From NCBI RefSeq assembly GCF_009905375.1, contig NC_133648.1, positions 28,585,429-28,649,428 on the forward strand: a stretch of DNA of 64,000 nt, written 5' to 3'. The notes under the pieces are model-generated. The model was not told the DNA's origin, made no database searches, and saw nothing but the letters and a program-made list of their open reading frames with translations. The DNA is from Apium graveolens. Lineage: Eukaryota > Streptophyta > Magnoliopsida > Apiales > Apiaceae. This document shows, in pieces, positions 23,860 through 34,864 of this stretch. The position numbers and the translations under genes are program-made. How positions within the stretch are numbered: the stretch's first letter is position 1; the number at the start of each line of letters is the position of its first letter.

Positions 23860-26827
23860 TATTGTGTGTAGGGAAATAGAAAGAATCATTGGTACTTGGA
23901 TAGTGGGTGCTCAAGGCACATAACTGGAGACTCTAACCTGCTCATTGAGTTCAAGGAGAGAGCTGGCCCAAGTATCACTTTTGGAGATAACAACAAGGGT
24001 TATACTGTGGGATATGGCTTGATTTCTAAAGACAATGTCATCATTGAGGAAGTTTCCCTAGTGGATGGACTCAAGCATAATCTGTTGAGTATCAGCCAGC
24101 TTTGTGACAAGGGCAACTTAGTAACATTTAATTCTGAAGTCTGTGTTGTGACCAACAAGAAAAACAACAAAGTGGTTCTCACTGGAGTGAGGAAAGGAAA
24201 TGTGTATCTAGCTGACTTCAACTCATCTAATGCAGAATCTGTCACTTGTCTCATCATCAATCACATAAGGCAAGTCAACAATCATCATAATCTCAAAGTT
24301 AGAAGAATCAGGAGTGACAATGAAACTGAGTTCAAGAATTCTGTTATGAGATTATTTTGTGAAGAAAATGGAATCATGCATGAGTTTTCAGCAAAGAACC
24401 CCACAACAAAATAGACTAGTGGAAAGGAAGAATAGATCTCTTATTGAAGCTGCAAGAACAATGCTAGAAGAATCAAAGTTACCAACATACTTTTGGGCAG
24501 AAGCTGTAAATACAGCATGCTACACTCAGAATATTTTTTTGGTCAATCATGCAAAATGCATGACACCCTACCAATTATTCAAGAATCGGAAGCCAACATT
24601 AAACTTTCTTCATGTCTTTGGCTGTAAATGCTATATCTTAAGGAATCAAACTAAGCAGCATGGAAAGTTTGATGCCAAAGCAGATGAAGGCATTTTTGTT
24701 GGGTATGTAGTTGGAAAAGCATACAGAGTCTACAATCTCAGAACCAACATAGTTATAGAATATATAAAGGTTGTGTTTGATGATAAGAAGATTGAAGGAT
24801 TGCAAGATGGAGATTTACATGAAAGCCTCAAATTTGAAAATGTTGAGATGATTTGTGATGATAGTGATGATGAAAGTGATCAAGAAACAATATTTAAGGA
24901 TAATGCAGAAAAATCTACACCAAATGAAGCACATAATTCAACATCCGTCGAAAGACCAGGTGCATCATCCGTTGAGAGACAATCTGCATCATCCGTCGAC
25001 AGGCAAAGATCAACATCCGCTGAGCCATCAATATGAGTTGAAAGCCAATACAGATCACAATCAGAAAGAACCCAAACTTCAAGTTAAAGATCCATAAACT
25101 CAGGGGGATTTTCTTCTAATCAAAATTCAGTCACACATCAAGACAACTATGAGGTCTCTTCATCTAGAGCTAATCTACCATTACAGAGAAAATGGACTAG
25201 AGATCACCTATTTGAATTAATTATTGGTGATGCATCTTCAAGAGTGCAAACAAGGAAATCAACTCAGGAAAAATGTCTATACAACAGCTTCCTGTCTCAG
25301 GAAAAGCCTAAAAAGGTAGAAGAAGCTCTGTTGGATCGTAATTGAGTTTTTTCTATGTAGGAGAAGCGAAACCAATTTGAAAGGAATAAAGTTTGGAAGC
25401 TAGTACCCAAGCATAAAAGAAAGAATCCTATTGACACCAAGTGGGTATTCAGAAACAAGATGGATGAAAATGGCACAGTAGTCAGGAATAAAGCCAAATT
25501 GGTTATTAAGGGCTATTGTAAACAAGAATGAATAGATTTTGATGAGACTTTTTCTCTTGTTGCAATACTTGAAGCCATCAGAATTTTTCTAGCCTATGCA
25601 GCCCATGCCAATTTCAAGGTCTATCACATGGATGTTAAAAGTGCATTTCTAAATGGAGATTTGGAGGAGGAAGTCTATGTCAGTCAGCCTCCTGGTTTTG
25701 AAGACCCCAACTTTCCAGAATATGTCTACTATCTTTTGAATGCACTTTATGGATTGAAGCAAGCACCTAGAGCCTGGTATGACACTTTGTCAAAGTTTCT
25801 CTTAGAAAACCATTTCATAAGAGGTACTGTTGATAAAACTTTATTTTTTTGAAAGAGTAGATAAAACTTTATTCTTTAGAAATGTTAATGGCTCTATTAT
25901 ACTTGTTCAAATTTATGTAGATGATATTATATTTGGCTCTACAGATGAGAAACTTGCAAAAAGTTTGCCAAATTGATGCAAAGCAAATATGAAATGAGCA
26001 TGATGGGAGAACTAACTTACTTTCTTGGTTTACAAGTTAAGCAAGTTAGTGATGGAATATTCATCAGTCAAATCAAATATATTTATGATCTTTTAAAGAA
26101 TTTTGACTTAATGGATTGCACATCTGCAAAAACTCCCATGGCCACTGCCATTAAACTTGAATTAAATACTATTAAAAAGTTTTTGGATATTTCAAACTAT
26201 AGAGGCATGGTTGGCTCACTTTTATATTTAACAGCCATTAGGCCACATATAATGTTTTCTACTTGTCTTTGTGCTAGATTTCAGGATGATCCTAGAGAAT
26301 CTCATTTAATAGTTATTAAGATAATTTTCAGAAATCTCAAAGGAACACCAAAACTTGGCATTTGGTATCCTAGAGATTCTAGTTTTGATCTAACTGGTTA
26401 TTCAGATGCAGATTATAGAGGTTGTAAAATTGATATAAAAGGCACTACATGAACCTGTCAATTTTTAGGAAATAAGCTAGTATCCTGGTTCAGTAAAAAG
26501 TAAAATCCAGTCCTTACTTCTACAGCTGAGGCTGAATATATTGTTGCTGGTAGTTGTTGTGCACATATTTTATGGATGAAAAATCAACTGTTGGACTATG
26601 GTCTACAGGTGGATAATATTCCTATTTTCTGTGATAAAATTAGTGCCATTGTAATTACTGAAAATCCAGTACAGCATTCAAGGACCAAGCACATTATCAT
26701 GAATGGTACTGTGGAACCTCATTTTGTTTCAAGTGAGAAGAAACTTGCAGACATCTTCATCAAGCCACTTGATGAATCCACCTTTACTAGGTTGGTAAGT
26801 GAGTTAGGTATGCTTATTTATTCATAA
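23860..26827 (+). pseudogene. pol of element 2: protease, integrase, RT, RNase H
   Basis: The protease site DSGCSRHITG is at 23899. Near 24250 the sequence jumps from the pre-integrase region to [11 protein letters not shown]. Compared with element A this removes the integrase HHCC zinc-binding domain and the start of the core with its first catalytic Asp. The second Asp (SDNETEF) remains, a frameshift follows near 24395, and the Glu segment (RLVERKN) is in another frame. The linker carries four phased motifs. RT keeps [10 protein letters not shown] at about 25910 but has a small tandem duplication at 25825-25880. RNase H keeps SDADY and AEAEY, then lacks the [10 protein letters not shown] segment near 26692. 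The stop is at 26825. The element cannot encode a working integrase. Confidence 0.88.
24942..25023 (+). repeat. 24-bp phased motif array in the pol linker (element 2)
   Basis: Inverted motif copies (CATCCGTCGA and close variants) start at 24942, 24966, 24990 and 25014, exactly 24 bp apart. They encode an eight-residue repeat (SVERPGAS, SVERQSAS, SVDRQRST). Confidence 0.88.
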
Positions 26828-26922
26828 TTTGTTTTAATGTCTAAGCAATTTAAAATGCAACCAGAATAAAATTTGATGCTTCTTGTCAAAGGTGAAATTT
26901 TGGCCAAGTCAGAATTTACATC

Positions 26923-27108
26923 TCGACGGATGTTCATTATCCGTTAAAAATGAACATCCGTTGAATTCTATCATTCGTTAAAATATCAAATATTATTCTG
27001 GGTACTTTTGTCTCGATGGATAATTGTTTAATTCGTATCCGTCGAATTGCTCTCAATCTTAGCCGTTAATTCTAGGCATTATCCGCCTGTAAGTATATTT
27101 TGATGGAT
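26923..27108 (+). repeat. ACGGAT-motif cluster between pol and ORF3 (element 2)
   Basis: Copies lie at 26923 (forward), 26939 and 26955 (inverted), 27013 (forward), 27036 (inverted) and 27098 (forward), with weaker ones near 26972 and 27080. The last full copy is about 110 bp upstream of the ORF3 TATA box. Bases 26828-27327 are otherwise AT-rich and non-coding. Confidence 0.82.
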
Positions 27109-27214
27109 AATCATTAGAATTCGGCATTTTATTTGTTTAATGGCTATTTTAGGCTAATTTCATTGGTTACTTTAATTTTACTTTTTACTTTTTAACCATT
27201 TATTTCTGAGAAAG

Positions 27215-27222
27215 TATAAAAG
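27215..27222 (+). promoter_or_regulatory. TATA box upstream of ORF3 (element 2)
   Basis: TATAAAAG, 113 bases before the ORF3 ATG at 27328, followed by a pyrimidine-rich leader (CTTTCTC, CTCTAACTC). It is the same box at nearly the same distance as in element A. Confidence 0.6.
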
Positions 27223-27327
27223 CCTATTTATTTTTCATTTTTACTTTTATCTTTCTCAAGCAATTTCTCTAACTCTTTTGTCTCCAAGCAAAAACCTTTT
27301 TCTCTGCGATTACTTTAACTCTCAGCA

Positions 27328-30300
27328 ATGGCACCAGTAGTCAAGATCATGTCACAAACTGGGTTTTTGTATGAACAGAACAACTTCGTAGCTTTGGTGA
27401 ACAAGGAGATTGTTGCCTCTAAAGACTATCAAAAATGATGGATTTCATTCAAAGTTGCAAACTAAACTATGCTATGCTGGAGTCTCCTGTCATCTATTGT
27501 GAAGTGGTTGAAGACATATGGACTACTGCTGTTTACAACTCACAGGACAAAACTATTACCTTCACTCTTAAAGGTAATAATTAATGCATAAATACTGATA
27601 TAATTTGAGCATATTTCCAATTGCCTGAGAATAATACACTAGTTTCACACACAGACACAGATGTAAGCTCTATGCTTATTTATATGGGTTATTCTTTTGA
27701 CCCTGCCAAGCTAGGTGAGGTTAGGAGAAAATGCCTTAGAAAGGAGTAGAGCTTTCTCTGTGACTCTTTTATTATAGTTTTATCTGGAAAAATTAGTAAT
27801 TTTGATGTTGTGACTTATTCACTTGTTAACATGTTGTATATGTTGTTTAGTGATAAGTATCATAATTTTAAGTGAGTCTGTTCTGTATGAGTTAGGTTAT
27901 AAGCTAGGAGACATTAAGAAAAGATCTAAAAACATATACTATGCTAGATTCTTTATGTTACTACCTAACTTTGTTTCTGAGAATCTTATCATTGAGAACC
28001 CAATCAACAAGCTTGATTTTTGGGTTCAAGAAAGAATAGTATATTGCTGATTTGAATAGGGTAGACAACCTCAGTGAGGCTCCTCTAATCTACCTGCCAA
28101 TCATGGAGGGGCCTCAGGTAAGTGAGGTAAATAATTCTGTCTCTGCTACTTCTTTACCACAAGTTTCTTTGCAGACAACTGTGGCTCTGACATCTGTGAT
28201 TTTACCCCAACAGATACCTACCCCAGCCACTAAACCCAAAGTTTGTAAATCCAAGTCTCAAGGACCCTACTCTAGTTCCTCTCAAAAGGGACTAGTTTCA
28301 AAATATACTAAAATCAAAGAGGGGAGTGTGAAGGGAAATAAGCTTGGTGAGGGACAGGGTGAACATCAAAGAAACCCTAAGGATAAGGAGGGAGAGGTGT
28401 GTGTAACACAGCCTAGCCACTCTGCAGTTTCCCAACAAACTGTAGTGCTTAATAAGGAATCTAGCTCATAACTAGTTGCATCCTCCCAAAAGGATGTGAC
28501 TATTGAACAAAGCTTTTAGCCAAGAGCACAGGCCAAAAGGGTTAGGGACACAGACCTATCTCAAACCTACACAAAAAAGAAGAAATCTAAAACACATGGG
28601 GATACACAGGATGCACACACTGTGCAAAATGCAGTCAAAGACTGAGTTATAGCACCTTCTCAAAGTCAAATTGATGTGGCTCCAATAAATGTGGAGTCAC
28701 AGCCAAAATCTCTTACAATAGAAGCACCTCACACACAAAACTCACCCACCAACTCTTGGGATATAGACATGATTCACACATCAACTCCTGATTCTCCATC
28801 TTTAACTCTATTGGAGAAGCCAAAATCTCAAGCAAGTGAGCATCATCTCTTGGATGATTTGTTGGCTCACTTGCCTTTTCTTTCTGATTCCACTGAGAAA
28901 TCTGTGCAAAATCTCAAATCAATCACCACAGATTCTACATTAGTTTCAACTCCAAACCCTTTCATTTTTACTCTCTCAACGGATATTCTTCATCCGTCGA
29001 CTAGTGATTGTATCTCGACGGATGTGCTTGATAGCAATCATCCGTTGAAACTCTCAACTACTATCTCGACGGATATCTCTCATCCGTTAAATATCACTGC
29101 ACCACTTGAAATTTCAACAATTGTTATAAGTTCAGATGATATAATAGTTGTACAATCACTCTTAGGATTGAGGGAAGGGAGTGAACAGAGTGAGAGGCTG
29201 AGTTGCTCTCAGGAAAAAAGAGAGGAAAAGAGTGAACTAATGCTATTTCTTCCAGCTTGGCAAAAGAGAGTGAGAGGAGTCCCACCTTAGATGGTGAAAG
29301 TGAGGGTGTGAGGGTTGGAAGCCAAGGGGAGCCCTTGATGCAAGAACATAGAGAACATGAGAGAAAATCAGGTACAGAAGAATGGGAAGAGCCCATTCTT
29401 AGTGAGTTAAGGGATGTCAATGAGGCTAAAAAGAAGCAGTTATTTCAGCAAGAATATCAAGTTGTCTTAGACTCTATCTCTTATGAAGCTGAGGCATTTA
29501 CTCACCCTGTTCCAGCTTATCAAACATTGGCTGAACAGGACAATGAGGCTGCTGAGAGAATACTAAACTTGGTGCACACAACAGCTTCAATGCTTAGGGC
29601 CAATGATGCAATCAACTCACTTCCACCTACAGCTGGTGATGATTTTGAGTTAGATTCTAGTGGCACATTTAGGGATGCTTCTAATGATGAAGAGGATTTC
29701 ATGGACATAGGGGAAGATGCAGGTCCTAGCTCAAGCACAAACACTCCAGCATGGATGTTTAGCAAAGACTGCAGTAAGCATCACTTCAAATCAACTCTAT
29801 TCCATATAATCCATCAGACTCAGACAGCTTTCCAAACTACTACAGATGCTAACACCAAGAGTCTTCTCCAAGCACACCTTGAGTCTCTTAATTTGCACAA
29901 AATCCAATCTCTAAATAAAGTCAAGATGTGTCTGAGATCAAGACAGAAATTGGACAAGCCAAGAAGGACATCACTGAAAGATTGGAGTATATTTTTGCTG
30001 ACACTACAATTAGAGATATCAACATGCAACTCAGGAAAGATTCTGACTTAACTAGCAAGGTTGATTCTTTGGACACTAGGCTGAATGCCCTAGAAACTTC
30101 TATTACTAAAATCCAACTCAACCAAGTTCACTAGACACTCTTTCTTCAGAAATTGGTGGCTGCACAAACTTCCAACCCTGCTCAACTTGATGCTAACAAA
30201 AAGGGGGAGAAAGATGTACTTGTCTCAGTTAGTGAAGGGGAAACAACTGCAATCATTCCACTTAGTGAGGGGGAGAAAGTGCACAACATTCAAGTCAGTA

Positions 30301-31787
30301 AAGTGATTGTTCCAAAAATTACTTTCTCTAAGCCACCAGTTCTTGACACCATTGACTTGAACAAGATAGCAGTAGTTGAACTAGAGCTGAAAGAAAAATG
30401 GAAGAAGCTTGATGAGAATATTGAGAAAAATTTTGGTCCAATTGAGAAACAAGACAAAGTTGTGAAATATTTCTCACATTTCTCTCAATTGAGACCAATT
30501 TCAATAAATGAAATGAGCTTAGAAGACATGGAAAGGGGTCAACCCTCAGCAAGAAAATCTCAACAGCCCAATGTGATTTTTCAGCCAAATAGAAACTATC
30601 CAAAGAATTCAAGCAAAAATCCATTGGACCTAGTCTATAAAACTCCCAAGCCTGATGAAAAGAAGCTGCTTGGAAGATCTATTGCTTATTTCAAAGATCC
30701 CAGACAATCACTCTTGAAGAAAAGAATTTCTAAAATCTACAGGAACGACAAATTGATCTGTATGATGGCTGGAGATCCACAGTTTGCAGAAGCTAAGAAA
30801 GAAGATAAGGTGAGGCTCAAACAACAGCAAAAGCAAGCTGCTTTAGATGCCAATAACCAAGCTAAGAATCCTGCAACCACAGAATCTAAAATGCATACTG
30901 TGATAGTTGAGTCTCTGAATCAAGAAAAGCAAGAAGAACCAAAGCAAATAAAGAAACCAAGACTGAAATTCAGACCAAAGAGGAAGCTGGATTTTGATGA
31001 AGACAAGGAAGAATACATGTCAACCCAATCTACCACTTCAAGTCAACCAGCCATGCCCACAATGGAGCAGGCTGAATTCAAGGTTTATTCTGACACAAAC
31101 TTCCATGGTGAACCCATAATTCCCAAGGATGAACCTATAGATTGGAAAAGCCTGCCACTCCCTGATCTAAACATTCTAATCCAAACCAAACCAAGGATAA
31201 CAAAGCCAAAAGCAATCAAAAAGGCCAAGCCTATCAAATTTCAATCCAAAGACTTAGCCAAACCCAAACCAACTGTCAACAAGGGAGATCAACTATTCAT
31301 TTATGATATCAAGGAATTTTCAGAACCAAATCTCTATCTGGATGAGCTAGAAGAAGTAATAGTTATTGATGCTTACAATCATCTTCTAGAGAGATTGGTC
31401 TTCAGGTATAAGGGTGGAAAAGAACTAACTTGGCCTCTTCACAGAGTTCTCAATGAAGGCTATTTTGTTCTGGTAAAGATTTTCTCCTCAATAAAGAAGA
31501 ACTTTGGGTTCAACATTATTTCCAAAAAGATGGTCTTGGATAAAATTGAGGAGATAATGAATAGAAGAAGAGATCCAAATGCACTCCCAAGAGTCTTGAC
31601 TATTCACTTCAATGGAGATAGAGTGAATTTGAGACCATACTGGATATTGGAGTTCAAGGATGAGAAGAGCATTAGAAGATTCTTCATATTAGAAGACCGA
31701 CTGAAGATTTCATGCAATGGAAATCTCATGGAGATGCAAAAGATGTTGGATCGTACTAATGAAGATGAATCTGAATTCTACAGGTAA
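27328..31787 (+). pseudogene. ORF3 of element 2, large protein of unknown function
   Basis: From the ATG at 27328 (MAPVVKIMSQTGF) to the TAA at 31785 the region spans nearly 1500 codons, broken by stops and shifts. The longest open parts are 28052-28471, 28676-29290, 29257-30051 and 30153-31787. The N-terminal 250 codons match ORF3 of element A. The middle is Ser/Thr/Pro-rich and holds six family motifs (28976-29090). Then comes an acidic, coiled-coil-like segment with heptad-like Leu/Ile around 29900-30130. The last 544 codons are Lys-rich (RPKRKLDFDEDKEE) and end in a more globular region with RPYWILEFKDEKSIRRFF. I recognise no named domain. Such 3' ORFs are sometimes called env-like, but no signal peptide or membrane helix is visible. 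Confidence 0.75.
28976..29090 (+). repeat. Alternating inverted motif pairs inside ORF3
   Basis: Forward motifs start at 28976, 29015 and 29066; inverted ones start at 28991, 29039 and 29081. Forward copies encode STD and inverted copies encode HPS or HPL. Each forward-inverted pair (for example 28976 with 28991) could pair in single-stranded RNA. Confidence 0.82.
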
Positions 31788-32024
31788 TTTCAAAACCAGA
31801 TTGAAGAGAACAATAAGAAAATGGGAAAGAAGTTCAGACAGTCAAAGAAATAAGTTAAATTTGCTCAGTCTAGAGGAGCACCTTGAAAATGGCTTGTGAG
31901 ATTCTCTATAAACCTTCCTCTACAGAATTTTTAATATCAACTATAAATCAGTCTATATTCGTAAGGTGGTTTTTTATCATCAAGTTTCTCTTAATTTATG
32001 CCTACAATTCTAGTAGACATAAAT

Positions 32025-32034
32025 TGAAGGAGAT
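32025..32034 (+). other. Polypurine tract of element 2
   Basis: GAAGGAGA lies immediately before the 3' LTR start at 32035. It is the expected plus-strand primer site. Bases 31788-32024 are a short 3' untranslated stretch. Confidence 0.7.
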
Positions 32035-33079
32035 TGTTAGGAATATGTCGTGTACTTGATGTTAAGTTAAATAAAACACCTTAGTATATTTAATTTAGTG
32101 AATTTGTAGCTTTCAACGGATGATCACTTTAACATCCATTGAGAGAGTAGCTTATGTATCAATAAGTCTTGTAACACATTTCTGCATTCTTCAATACCTT
32201 AGAGTTCTAGAAGTTGTAGGATATTCAAAGTCATGTTGACTACTAGTTTGATATGCAAGATAGGTTGGCTAATTGTAAATATTAGATGCCTTGTAATCTT
32301 GCATAAGTGAAATAGAGTTAACTGTTATGGAATACTTTCAATGGATGATTCTACAAGGTTTCGACGGATGACCCAAGTCACATTCAATGGATGATCTAAT
32401 GAAGCTTCGACGGATGATTCAACACAGTTTAAAGGATGATCCAATAAAGTTTCAACGAACGTTCTAATTCAAATTGCAGTTGATAGTGACTTGACAGTCA
32501 CATGGGTTGATTAGATGTAAATGGAATGTGGCAGCCTATTCACAGGTTTTAGAGATCAAAGAAGCATTTTCATTTTCATGCTAACTTGAAGATATTCAAA
32601 AAATGTTGAATAAAGAAATGAAGAAGCATATAATTAGACTAAGAACCATTTTATCTTATTTGTTTGTCTTTTTATCATGTAACTTGGTGATATATAAACC
32701 AAGTGTAGCAAGTAGAAAAATAGTGATTTCAATCAAAGAAGCAAATATTCAACTAGAGAAATAGAAAAAGCAAAATCTGTAAAAAAATTCTTTGAAGTTT
32801 GTAGTTTTACTTGTAAGCAGCGGTGTGCAAACCTTGCATCACAGAGTTCTCGATTATATATATATATATATGGTGGAAAAGTTCAATCCACCAGAAAGTT
32901 TTTAAATACTTGTGTTTAATTACTTTGTGTTTGATTTCTTCAATTTTTTCATTCCGCACTTTAGCTAAATCAAACACAGTTATATATTTAAGAAGGAATA
33001 GTCCTCAAAATAAAAAAGAAACCAGAATTATATTCAACCCCCCTTCTGTAATTCATTGTTAGATTATTTGGGAATAACA
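32035..33079 (+). repeat. 3' LTR of element 2
   Basis: TGTTAGGAATATG to GGAATAACA. The motif array is present at 32338, 32361, 32384, 32407, 32430 and 32452. The last interval is 22 bp because copy five has lost one base. The TATA box is at 32691. It carries about 25 bp (near 32282-32305) that are absent from the 5' LTR. Confidence 0.92.
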
Positions 33080-33084
33080 GATAT

Positions 33085-34864
33085 ATCACTAGTATTGTCA
33101 TACATAATTGGAATTTTGTGTAACACTAGACCATAATCTATTAGCTGATTTCTAATCCAAAGTACTTGTGCACAACAACTTCTAACAGCTATGTATTCAT
33201 CCTCAGCTGTGGAAGTTAACATAGATTATTGTTTTATGCTATACCAGGATAAAGTCTTTGTCCAAGAAATTGACAGCTTTCATTAATGCTCTTTCTGTCA
33301 ACCCTGTATCCAGCAAAATCTGCATATGTGTATCCAACAGCTTCAAAACCTGTGCCCTTAGGATACCATAATCCCAAGTTTAGAGTCCCCTTTAGGTATC
33401 TGAAAATTCTCTTCACAACCATCAAACGTGATTCTTTTTTATTGGCTTGAAATCTTGCACACAGACAAGTTGCAAATATAATGTGCCCGTTTGGAAAATC
33501 TTAAAATAAGTAACTTATGACTTAAAATGAATAGGTAATTTATAAGTAATAAGTAGATAAATACTTATAAGTTATGTAAGTGTTTGGATAATTTCACTTA
33601 TAAGTCAGAATTTTTTTATTTAAATAAATCAAAATAAATAATTTTTAAATATAATCATATTATTTCATGAATTTTAGATTAGATTAATATTTAAAAATAT
33701 ATATTTTTTAAATTAAAATTAATAAAAAGGTAAAAAATCAAAATAAGTTGAGAAAAAGTACGTCGTTACTAATATTCAACTTATCAGCTTATAAGTTGAA
33801 AATCCGACTTATTAGTTAGGTACACAAACACTCCTCAATAAATACTTACGGGCTTATAAGTCAATAAGTGACTTACGTGTTATTGGCCAAATAGGCCCAA
33901 TGTCTGGTCTAATAACAGGAAAATATAGCAAAGATCCAATCATTCCTCTATAACCTGAAATGTCTACACTTTTTCCTTTCTTATCTTCATCCAACTTAGT
34001 AGCTCTAGATATAGGTGTAGATGCAGGTGAACAATCAACCATACCAAATTTCTTCAATAAATCTTTAACATACTTGGTTTGGCTGATGGAGATTCCATCA
34101 CTTCTTTGACTAACTTGAAGTCCAAGAAAGTAACTTAACTCTCCCATCATACTCATTTCATATTCACTCGGCAAGAGTTTTGAGAATCTTTGATATAGCT
34201 TTTCATTAGTAGAGCCAAAAATGATATCATCCACATATATCTGAACTAGGATCATATCACCATGTTGCTTGTAAAAGAGAGTCTTAACAATAGTTCCTCT
34301 AGTAATTCCATGTTTAATCAAAAATTCTAACAGTGTGTCATACCATGATCTAGGTTCTTGCTTTAGTCCATAGAGAGCCTTTAGAAGTTGGTAGAAAAAA
34401 TCTGGAAATTCAGGATCTTCAAAGCCAGGTGGTTGTTGTACATAAACTTCTTCCTCCAACTCGTCATTTAGGAATGCACTATTCACATCCATTTGATACA
34501 CCTTAAAGTTTGAATGTGCAGCAAATGCAAGAAAGATTCTTATTGCTTCATGTCTTGCAACTGGAGTAAAAGTTTCATCATAATCAATTCCTTCTTCTTG
34601 TGAGTAGCCTTTTACAACCAACCTTGCTTTGTTTCTTGTCACAATCCCATTTTCATCCATTTTGTTCCTGAACACCCACTTTGTTCCAATTACACTTCTT
34701 TTCTTTGGTGCAGGAATCAACTTTTAAACTTTGTTCCTTTGAAATTGATTTAGCTCATCTTGCATAGCAGATATCCAATCAGGATCAAGTAGGGCTTCCT
34801 CAGTTTTCTTAGGCTCAACTTGTGACAGAAAGCATGCATGTAGACATTGATTTGTAGTTGATTC
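33085..34864 (-). pseudogene. Copia family B pol, RT and RNase H segment
   Basis: Continues the family B element after the insertion of element 2. RNase H occupies 33085-33420 and has a stop near 33225. A 414-bp MITE-like insertion (33485-33898) splits the next part. The RT follows from 34720 to 33904 with [11 protein letters not shown] at about 34230, the [21 protein letters not shown] segment and the [11 protein letters not shown] segment. A TAA interrupts before PAPKKRS near 34723. At about 34864 it is cut by an Athila LTR fragment. It carries no CTTATCGAG motif in this coding part. Confidence 0.87.
33485..33898. mobile_element. MITE-like insertion, 414 bp
   Basis: The insertion has imperfect terminal inverted repeats (GCCCGTTTGG at the left; GGGCCTATTTGG reading in from the right). 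It is AT-rich, full of TTATAAGT words, and flanked by AATGT at 33480-33484 and 33899-33903. The copia coding frame resumes across it. The ends look hAT- or PIF-like, but a 5-bp duplication fits neither well, so the superfamily is left open. Confidence 0.7.

Larger units (their letters stand above)
20384..33079 (+). mobile_element. Complete Ty1/copia SIRE-like element 2
   Basis: The element has two LTRs (20384-21401 and 32035-33079), a Met tRNA primer site, gag, pol, a large third ORF and a polypurine tract. A perfect 5-bp target duplication GATAT flanks it (20379-20383 and 33080-33084). It is 12,696 bp long. It inserted into the RNase H region of a family B element lying in the opposite orientation. 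The LTRs differ by many single bases and one indel of about 25 bp, so it is not very recent. All three coding regions are broken. Confidence 0.95.
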
